The notes below the pieces were generated by a model that saw only the letters and a program-made list of their open reading frames with translations, had not been told where the DNA came from and searched no databases. Positions 1-4,449 of a stretch of 6,626 nt of DNA are shown here, in pieces; position 1 is the first letter of the stretch, and each line of letters opens with the position of its first letter. Where the stretch lies: assembly GCA_002317475.1 (NCBI GenBank), contig DCIS01000182.1, positions 9,369-15,994 of the forward strand. The letters are read 5' to 3'. The position numbers and the translations under genes are program-made. Source of the stretch: Prevotellaceae bacterium UBA1720. GTDB lineage: Bacteria; Bacteroidota; Bacteroidia; Bacteroidales; Bacteroidaceae.

Positions 1-543
1 ATTGTGGCAACTGATGCCGATGTGGATGGTATGCATATCCGTCTGCTGATGATTACCTTCTTCCTGCAGTTCTTCCCCGAATTGATCAAGAAAGGGCATG
101 TGTACATTCTTCAGACACCACTTTTCCGAGTACGTAACCGTAAGTCGAAGGTAGGTAAGAACAAACTGAAGGCCATCGAGGAGGCTTTGAAGGAACAGCA
201 GGAGGGCAAGGACAATGAGCAGACACCTCGTCGTAGCATATCTTTTGGCAATGACTTTATCACTCAGTATTGCTATAGTGAGGAGGAGCGCGTCCAGGCC
301 ATCAATGACTTGGGCCCTGATCCCGAAATCACTCGTTTCAAAGGTCTGGGTGAGATCAGTCCTGATGAGTTCCGTCATTTCATTGGTCCGGATATTCGTC
401 TAGAGCAGGTGACCCTGAACAAGAGCGACCAGGTGGCTGAACTGCTGGAATACTACATGGGTAAGAACACCATGGATCGTCAGAACTTCATCATCAACAA
501 TCTGGTAATCGAGGAGGATCTTCCCGATGAAGAAGAGGAGTAA
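1..543 (+). CDS. parE: DNA topoisomerase IV subunit B (ParE), C-terminal part, 5' end outside window
   Basis: Partial gene; 180 residues are visible in frame 1, ending at TAA. ParE is the ATPase and TOPRIM subunit of topoisomerase IV, which unlinks daughter chromosomes together with ParC. Visible: the TOPRIM metal-binding acidic run TDADVDG (residues 4-10), the following HIRLLMITFFLQFFPELI, PLFRVRN (40-46), and the conserved GyrB/ParE C-terminal box ITRFKGLGEISPDEF (110-124). From memory, Bacteroidota GyrB reads DADVDGSHIDTL here, while the MHIRLL version belongs to the second B subunit, so I call ParE rather than GyrB. About 40 charged residues (roughly 47-87) sit between PLFRVRN and QYCYSEEER, where shorter family members have only a few. 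The protein ends in an acidic tail (EEDLPDEEEE). coaD follows after 28 bp, so the two are probably co-transcribed. Confidence 0.85.
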   Translation: MVATDADVDGMHIRLLMITFFLQFFPELIKKGHVYILQTPLFRVRNRKSKVGKNKLKAIEEALKEQQEGKDNEQTPRRSISFGNDFITQYCYSEEERVQAINDLGPDPEITRFKGLGEISPDEFRHFIGPDIRLEQVTLNKSDQVAELLEYYMGKNTMDRQNFIINNLVIEEDLPDEEEE

Positions 544-571
544 TTAATTGTCAACTATCAATTCTCAATTC
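544..571 (+). repeat. Four-unit 7-bp tandem array ending at the coaD start codon
   Basis: The gap between the parE stop and the GTG at 572 is exactly 28 bp and divides into four 7-bp units: TTAATTG at 544, TCAACTA at 551, TCAATTC at 558 and TCAATTC at 565. The last two are identical and the others differ at two or three positions. There is no Shine-Dalgarno sequence. The in-frame TTG at 548 lies inside the first unit, which argues against it being the start of coaD. Confidence 0.75.
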
Positions 572-1018
572 GTGAAGACTGCTCTTTTCCCTGGTTCGTT
601 TGACCCTTTTACAAAAGGACATGCTGATATCGTCGAGCGTGCTTTGGCATTGTTCGACGAAGTCATTGTGGCCATTGGCTATAACGAGCAAAAGGCTGGT
701 TGGCAATCTGTTGACGAACGTTTGTCTGCCATCAGGTCTTTGTATGCTGATGAGGCTCGTGTCAAGGTGATGGCATATACAGGTCTGACGATAGATGTTG
801 TCAAGGAGACGCAGGCTACTTGCCTTTTGCGTGGTGTACGAAGTGTGAAGGACTATGAATACGAGTTGCAGATGGCTGACATCAACCGTCAGTTGTGTGG
901 AGTAGAGACTGTTCTGCTTTTCACCCGTCCCGAATTTGCCAGTATCAGCAGCAGTGTGGTACGCGAGTTGGCCCATTTCGGTCGAGACGTTACTCCATTC
1001 CTTCCTGAAAAGAAATAA
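572..1018 (+). CDS. coaD: Phosphopantetheine adenylyltransferase (CoaD)
   Basis: CoaD transfers AMP from ATP to 4'-phosphopantetheine, giving dephospho-CoA, the penultimate step of cytosolic coenzyme A synthesis. Started at GTG 572 the protein has 148 residues and begins MKTALFPGSFDPFTKGH, matching the family N-terminus. The nucleotidyltransferase signature TKGH lies at residues 14-17, the LLRGVR phosphopantetheine/ATP-binding segment at 85-90, and the second signature ISSSVVRE at 125-132 with R131. The length is normal for a family of about 150-165 residues. A TTG at 548 would add eight residues, but these come from the 7-bp repeat and look unlike any CoaD N-terminus. The gene sits 28 bp after parE and 40 bp before the S41 protease. 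Nothing needed for activity appears to be missing. Confidence 0.95.
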   Translation: MKTALFPGSFDPFTKGHADIVERALALFDEVIVAIGYNEQKAGWQSVDERLSAIRSLYADEARVKVMAYTGLTIDVVKETQATCLLRGVRSVKDYEYELQMADINRQLCGVETVLLFTRPEFASISSSVVRELAHFGRDVTPFLPEKK

Positions 1019-1035
1019 CCTATATTAACCTATCA
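1016..1035 (+). repeat. Two copies of TAACCTAT at 10-bp spacing
   Basis: TAACCTAT occurs at 1016-1023, where its TAA is the coaD stop codon, and again at 1026-1033. The rest of the 40-bp gap up to the protease start is AT-rich and ends in an A-rich stretch (TCAAGAAA) just before the ATG, a common leader composition in Bacteroidota. Two copies could be chance; listed because other gaps in this window also carry short tandem repeats. Confidence 0.4.
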
Positions 1036-1058
1036 TTCAAGATTATATCATCAAGAAA

Positions 1059-2687
1059 ATGAGAAAGATTTCCATCAAGATACAAACCGCAGTATGGCTT
1101 TTTTGCCTTTTGTTTGTTGCCCATTTGGGTGCTGATGCCCAGTTGCATGTCAACAATAGTTTGAGCAAGGAGGAACAGAAACTGGAGGCTGCCATGCGCA
1201 AGCTGGTGATGGCTACGGCCATGACCACCCAGTTTTATGTAGACACCGTGGATTGTGACAAGTTAGTGGAGGATGCCATCAATGGTATGCTCAACAAACT
1301 CGACCCTCATTCTGCTTATTCTAATCCCAAGGATACCAAGGCGTTTACAGAACCATTGAATGGGTCTTTTGAAGGTATTGGTGTTCAGTTTAATATGTTG
1401 GAGGATACCTTGCTCATCATCCAGCCTGTATCCAAGGGTCCAAGTGAGCGTGTGGGTATCTTGGCTGGTGACCGAATCATTACCGTCAACGACACCAGTA
1501 TTGCCGGCGTGAAGATGTCTCGCGAGGCTATCATGGCTCGTCTGCGTGGTCCTAAGGGTACGGTGGTAAAGCTTGGTATCAAGCGTCCTGGCATTAAGGA
1601 CTTGGTGTTTTTCAAAGTCACCCGAGACAAGATTCCCGTGACCACCCTCGATGCTGCCTTTATGGTTACCCCAAAGATTGGTTTGGTTCGTTTCAGTAGT
1701 TTTGGTGCCACTACCCATGACGAGGTGGTTGGAGCTGTCAAGAAACTGAAGGAGCAAGGCATGGAGAGTCTGATTATTGACTTACAGCAGAATGGCGGTG
1801 GTTATCTGAATGCCGCTGCTGATATTGCCAGCGAGTTCCTGCCCAAGAATGATCTCATTGTCTACACCAAGGGTCGTGCTGTTCCCAATCAGGAGTTCCG
1901 CAGTACGGGCAATAATCTTTTCTCGGGAAAAATAGTCTGTCTGGTGGACGAATACAGCGCTTCGGCTGCCGAGATTCTTTCGGGAAGCATTCAGGATCAG
2001 GACCGTGGTGTCATCGTGGGTCGTCGTACATACGGCAAGGGTCTCGTACAGCGTCCTATTGAGTTGGCAGATGGCAGTATGATCCGTCTTACCATTGCCC
2101 ATTACTATACTCCTTCTGGCCGTTGTGTGCAGAAACCCTACGAGATGGGTGACAAGGAAGCCTATGCGAAGGATGTGCTCAATCGTCTGAACAATGGTGA
2201 GTTGACCAATGTCGATAGCATGAAGGCTCATATCCCTGATTCCCTGAAGTTCAAGACCCTTCGTGAGGGTCGCACCGTGTATGGTGGCGGTGGTATCATG
2301 CCTGACTATTTCATTCCTCTCGACACTATGCAGTACACCAAGTTCTACCGCGAAATGTCGGCTAAGAGCGCCATCATCAACACCAATCTCCGCTATCTGG
2401 ACAAGAATCGCAAGAAACTGGCAAAGCAGTATGCCACCTTCCAGCAGTTTGATGCAGCGTATGATGTGCCCGATGATCTGGTAGAGACCTTGTTCAAGAA
2501 TGCAGAGAAGGAGAAGGTTACTCCCAAGGATGAGGCTGAACGCCAAGAAACCATCCCACAGGCTAAGCGCATGCTAAAGGCTCTTATTGCCCGCGATCTC
2601 TGGGACATGAGCGAGTACTTCCAGGTTATCTATAAGGATAATGAAATGGTGAAGAAGGCCGTGGAATTGTTGAGCGTTGAGCGTTAA
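1059..2687 (+). CDS. Secreted S41-family carboxyl-terminal processing protease with PDZ domain
   Basis: 542 residues. The N-terminus carries a basic stretch and hydrophobic core (about 9-22) followed by LGADAQ, a signal peptide probably cleaved after residue 27, so the enzyme should act in the periplasm or be membrane-associated. After a helical N-terminal region containing the LDPHSAYSNP motif (81-90) comes a PDZ domain (about 100-190) with LAGDRIITVNDT and the RLRGPKGT turn. The catalytic S41 domain follows: LIIDLQQNGGGYL (238-250), the serine in DEYSASAAE (S302), and TYGKGLVQ supplying K327 and Q331. The S-to-K spacing of 25 and K-to-Q spacing of 4 match Prc-type Ser/Lys proteases. A charged tail of about 120 residues follows. 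The family trims C-termini of envelope proteins; the substrate here is unknown. Codons for the last residues (LSVER) fall within a 7-bp repeat. Confidence 0.92.
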   Translation: MRKISIKIQTAVWLFCLLFVAHLGADAQLHVNNSLSKEEQKLEAAMRKLVMATAMTTQFYVDTVDCDKLVEDAINGMLNKLDPHSAYSNPKDTKAFTEPLNGSFEGIGVQFNMLEDTLLIIQPVSKGPSERVGILAGDRIITVNDTSIAGVKMSREAIMARLRGPKGTVVKLGIKRPGIKDLVFFKVTRDKIPVTTLDAAFMVTPKIGLVRFSSFGATTHDEVVGAVKKLKEQGMESLIIDLQQNGGGYLNAAADIASEFLPKNDLIVYTKGRAVPNQEFRSTGNNLFSGKIVCLVDEYSASAAEILSGSIQDQDRGVIVGRRTYGKGLVQRPIELADGSMIRLTIAHYYTPSGRCVQKPYEMGDKEAYAKDVLNRLNNGELTNVDSMKAHIPDSLKFKTLREGRTVYGGGGIMPDYFIPLDTMQYTKFYREMSAKSAIINTNLRYLDKNRKKLAKQYATFQQFDAAYDVPDDLVETLFKNAEKEKVTPKDEAERQETIPQAKRMLKALIARDLWDMSEYFQVIYKDNEMVKKAVELLSVER

Positions 2688-2725
2688 ACCCTCACCTCTC
2701 ACCTCTCAACCCTTATCTCTCAACG
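2670..2725 (+). repeat. Eight-unit 7-bp tandem array from the protease 3' end to the ybeY start
   Basis: From 2670 the sequence divides into eight 7-bp units: TTGAGCG at 2670 and 2677, TTAAACC at 2684 (containing the TAA stop), CTCACCT at 2691 and 2698, CTCAACC at 2705, CTTATCT at 2712 and CTCAACG at 2719. The ATG of ybeY follows directly. Bases 2689-2724 are almost all pyrimidine plus A, so no Shine-Dalgarno site exists for ybeY. CGTTGAG at 2675-2681 is the exact complement of CTCAACG at 2719-2725, so a 7-bp stem closing a 37-nt loop could bring the stop and start together. Whether this stem forms is inference. Confidence 0.75.
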
Positions 2726-3136
2726 ATGATCACTTACAACGTACAGGGTACAGAGATGCCCCAGATAGATCAAAAAGAGGTCACGGCTTGGATAGAGCGT
2801 GTGGCCTCTGAACATAGTCGTAGGGTAGGGGATATCAATTTCATCTTTGTGGACGACGAAACTATCCTCCAGATCAACCGTGAGTTCGTGCATCACGACT
2901 ACTACACCGACCATATCGGTTTTGATTATTGCGAGGCAGATTTCCTCAGTGGAGACATCTACATCAGTGTGGATACTGTCCGCACCAATGCCGAGAAATT
3001 TGGCTGTACCTACGATCAGGAATTACACCGTGTCATTATCCACGGTGTCCTCCACCTCTGTGGCATAGAAGATAAAAGTCCACAGGACCGTATGGTCATG
3101 GAGGCAGAAGAGGATAAAGCACTTGCGCTTCGTTGA
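2726..3136 (+). CDS. ybeY: Endoribonuclease YbeY, rRNA maturation factor
   Basis: 136 residues, near the usual length of about 140-155. YbeY is a zinc-dependent RNase needed for 16S rRNA 3'-end processing and ribosome quality control in the cytosol. Recognisable segments are HHDYYTDHIGFDY (56-68, equivalent to the family TDVLSF region), SGDIYISVDTVRTNA (75-89) and the zinc motif HRVIIHGVLHLCGIEDK (101-117). Two zinc histidines, H106 and H110, are present. The third position, His in the classical HGxLHLxGYDH motif, is D116 here. From memory other Bacteroidales YbeY proteins also read GINDK or similar, so this is probably a lineage feature and Asp can still bind zinc. The start is the only reasonable ATG and directly follows the 7-bp array. 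The gene ends the + strand block and faces ruvB. Confidence 0.93.
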   Translation: MITYNVQGTEMPQIDQKEVTAWIERVASEHSRRVGDINFIFVDDETILQINREFVHHDYYTDHIGFDYCEADFLSGDIYISVDTVRTNAEKFGCTYDQELHRVIIHGVLHLCGIEDKSPQDRMVMEAEEDKALALR

Positions 3137-3140
3137 ACAG

Positions 3141-3250
3141 GGTTTTCCTAGATATCCTAGTTTTCCCTAGGTGTTCCTTGGCTTCATAGGTTTCCTAGAC
3201 ATTCCTAGATTTTCCTAGGTATTCCTAGACATTCCTAGACTTTCCTAGGT
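3141..3250. repeat. CTAG-rich tandem array, about 11 units with a 9-10 bp period
   Basis: The array fills the convergent gap between the ybeY stop (3136) and the ruvB stop (3252). The consensus unit is WTTCCTAGRY. CTAG occurs nine times, at 3148, 3157, 3167, 3195, 3205, 3215, 3225, 3235 and 3245; the last six are spaced exactly 10 bp apart. Two decayed units (CCTTGG at 3176, CATAGG at 3185) bridge the gap. Three units contain the full palindrome CCTAGG (3166, 3214, 3244). Units can pair with each other in RNA from either strand, so the array could act as a two-way transcription end, but there is no classical single hairpin followed by a T run. It has no spacers and is not a CRISPR. Confidence 0.85.
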
Positions 3251-3251
3251 T

Positions 3252-4292
3252 TTACATTCCCTCAAACAGGTCACCCTGTCCGTTGGCAAAACGACCAGTG
3301 ATTTTTCTTCCCAAATGTTTGTATGCCAGTTCGGTGACCTCTCGTCCACGAGGAGTGCGCTTGATGAATCCTTCCTTGATTAGGAAGGGTTCGTAGACTT
3401 CCTCCACCGTACCACCATCTTCTCCGATGGCCGTTGCAATGGTGTTGATGCCCACTGGTCCACCTTTGAATTTGTCTATGATAGTCAGCAGAATCTTGTT
3501 GTCTATCTCATCCAGGCCATAGCGGTCAATGTTCAGTGCTTCAAGGGCATAGCGTGCTATCTTGAGATCAATCCTGCCGTTTCCTTTCACTTGTGCAAAG
3601 TCACGGACACGTCGCAGCAACGCATTGGCAATACGTGGCGTGCCACGACTGCGACTGGCTATCTCGCCGGCGGCTTCAGCGTCTATGGGCAATCCCAGGA
3701 TGCCAGCACTACGCTGGATAATGTGCTGCAAGGTTATCGCATCATAATATTCAAGGTGCAGGTTGATGCCAAAACGGGCACGCAGGGGGGCTGTCAGCAG
3801 TCCGCTGCGTGTGGTAGCACCCACCAGGGTGAAGGGGGCAAGGTCAATCTGGATGCTGCGTGCCGATGGTCCCTTGTCTATCATGATGTCTATGCGATAG
3901 TCCTCCATGGCCGAGTACAGATACTCCTCCACCACGGGCGAAAGACGGTGTATCTCATCGATAAACAGCACGTCGTTGGCCTCCAGCGAGGTCAGGATAC
4001 CTGCCAGATCACCGGGCTTGTCCAGCACAGGACCGCTGGTCAATTTGAATCCTACACCCAGTTCGTTTGCAATGATATTTGACAAAGTGGTCTTACCCAG
4101 TCCTGGAGGACCATGCAAGAGGGTATGGTCAAGGGGTTCACCGCGGTATTTGGCTGCCTCGACGAAGATGCGCAGATTGTCCACCACCTTCTGTTGTCCC
4201 GAGAAATCCTCGAATCTCAGGGGGCGTAGGGCATTCTCGTAGTCCTTCTCTTTCTGTGTGCCTTGCTGGCGAATATCAAAGTTGTCTTCCAT
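3252..4292 (-). CDS. ruvB: Holliday junction branch migration ATPase RuvB
   Basis: 346 residues, full family length. RuvB is the AAA+ hexameric motor that, loaded by RuvA, drives branch migration of Holliday junctions before RuvC cleaves them. Motifs in order: Walker A GPPGLGKT (61-68), Walker B LFIDEIH (109-115), sensor 1 GATTRSG (158-164), the arginine-finger segment PLRARFG (169-175), sensor 2 SRGTPRIANALLRRVRDFA (215-233), and the C-terminal winged-helix DNA-binding region, including GGPVGINTIA (277-286) and the EPFLIKEGFI/RTPRGR stretch (301-317). The start (MEDNFDIR) lies 41 bp downstream of a TAnnTTTGC box on the same strand, and no Shine-Dalgarno sequence precedes it. The gene is convergent with ybeY and divergent from spmAB, so it appears to be transcribed alone. 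No anomalies seen. Confidence 0.97.
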   Translation of the reverse strand: MEDNFDIRQQGTQKEKDYENALRPLRFEDFSGQQKVVDNLRIFVEAAKYRGEPLDHTLLHGPPGLGKTTLSNIIANELGVGFKLTSGPVLDKPGDLAGILTSLEANDVLFIDEIHRLSPVVEEYLYSAMEDYRIDIMIDKGPSARSIQIDLAPFTLVGATTRSGLLTAPLRARFGINLHLEYYDAITLQHIIQRSAGILGLPIDAEAAGEIASRSRGTPRIANALLRRVRDFAQVKGNGRIDLKIARYALEALNIDRYGLDEIDNKILLTIIDKFKGGPVGINTIATAIGEDGGTVEEVYEPFLIKEGFIKRTPRGREVTELAYKHLGRKITGRFANGQGDLFEGM

Positions 4293-4332
4293 GTGGATGG
4301 GGTACTCTTATAAATAATGTTATGACTTAAGC

Positions 4333-4341
4333 GCAAAGTTA
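4333..4341 (-). promoter_or_regulatory. Probable ruvB promoter -7 box (TAACTTTGC)
   Basis: Read on the - strand this is TAACTTTGC, an exact match to the Bacteroidota -7 consensus TAnnTTTGY. It would place the transcription start near 4326-4330 and give a leader of roughly 35 nt before the ruvB ATG at 4292. No TTTG is seen at the expected -33 distance, so only one element supports the call. Confidence 0.6.
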
Positions 4342-4351
4342 CAACAAATAA

Positions 4352-4386
4352 TCCATACTTCATAATCTATAATTCATATTTATTTG
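4352..4386 (+). repeat. Five-unit degenerate 7-bp array between the divergent promoters
   Basis: Seven-base units start at 4352 (TCCATAC), 4359 (TTCATAA), 4366 (TCTATAA), 4373 (TTCATAT) and 4380 (TTATTTG). The consensus is about TTCATAA; the first four differ from it at three positions at most, and the fifth is weak. The stretch lies almost exactly between the two -7 boxes, where -33 elements would be expected for both genes. It is all A/T apart from a few C, and the low complexity adds some chance similarity. Confidence 0.5.
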
Positions 4387-4387
4387 T

Positions 4388-4396
4388 TAACTTTGC
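4388..4396 (+). promoter_or_regulatory. Probable spmAB promoter -7 box (TAACTTTGC)
   Basis: TAACTTTGC matches the Bacteroidota -7 consensus TAnnTTTGY exactly and predicts a start near 4400-4404, giving a leader of about 48 nt. The box is flanked by a 6-bp inverted repeat, TTTGTT at 4383-4388 and AACAAA at 4397-4402, which could be an operator. No convincing -33 TTTG lies upstream, because that position falls within the 7-bp array. Confidence 0.6.
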
Positions 4397-4405
4397 AACA
4401 AATTG

Positions 4406-4430
4406 AATAATGGGGTCAGACCCCCTTATT
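4406..4430. repeat. 25-bp interrupted palindrome at the spmAB transcript start
   Basis: AATAA (4406-4410) pairs with TTATT (4426-4430), and GGGGTC (4412-4417) pairs with GACCCC (4419-4424), leaving one mismatch (T4411/C4425) and a central A4418. On RNA it would form a G/C-capped hairpin at the very 5' end of the spmAB message, given the predicted promoter. Its compact GGGGTC-A-GACCCC core resembles short dispersed palindromes of the REP type, but only one copy is in this window. Confidence 0.7.
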
Positions 4431-4435
4431 CACTC

Positions 4436-4441
4436 AAGGTG
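4436..4441 (+). promoter_or_regulatory. Shine-Dalgarno-like AAGGTG upstream of spmAB
   Basis: AAGGTG lies 8 nt before the ATG at 4450 and could pair with the 16S rRNA 3' end. It is the only plausible Shine-Dalgarno site I see before a start in this window. In Bacteroidota such pairing is thought to contribute little, so this supports the start only weakly. Confidence 0.35.
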
Positions 4442-4449
4442 TAAATCTT

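Larger units (their letters stand above)
4333..4396. repeat. Inverted repeat joining the two divergent -7 boxes
   Basis: Left arm 4333-4350 (GCAAAGTTACAACAAATA) is the reverse complement of right arm 4381-4396 (TATTTGTTAACTTTGC) apart from one 2-bp insertion (CA). The -7 boxes form the outer ends of the arms, so ruvB and spmAB are fired by near mirror-image sequences on either side of a 30-bp AT-rich centre. This may reflect duplicated promoter sequence or a shared regulator site. Confidence 0.7.

Noticed and set aside
1..543. gyrB identity for the left partial gene
   Set aside because: DADVDGMHIRLL and the C-terminal sequence fit the second B subunit (ParE) better than GyrB's DADVDGSHI; the coaD and S41 protease neighbours agree. 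Not fully excluded without the N-terminal part.
548..571. TTG at 548 as the coaD start
   Set aside because: The eight added residues come from the 7-bp repeat and do not resemble any CoaD N-terminus; GTG 572 gives the family start directly.
1782..2546. 254-codon open frame opposite the S41 protease
   Set aside because: Antisense to conserved catalytic motifs, with no family resemblance and no leader.
3141..3250. CRISPR-like array
   Set aside because: The repeats are 10 bp, contiguous and without spacers, and no cas genes are present.
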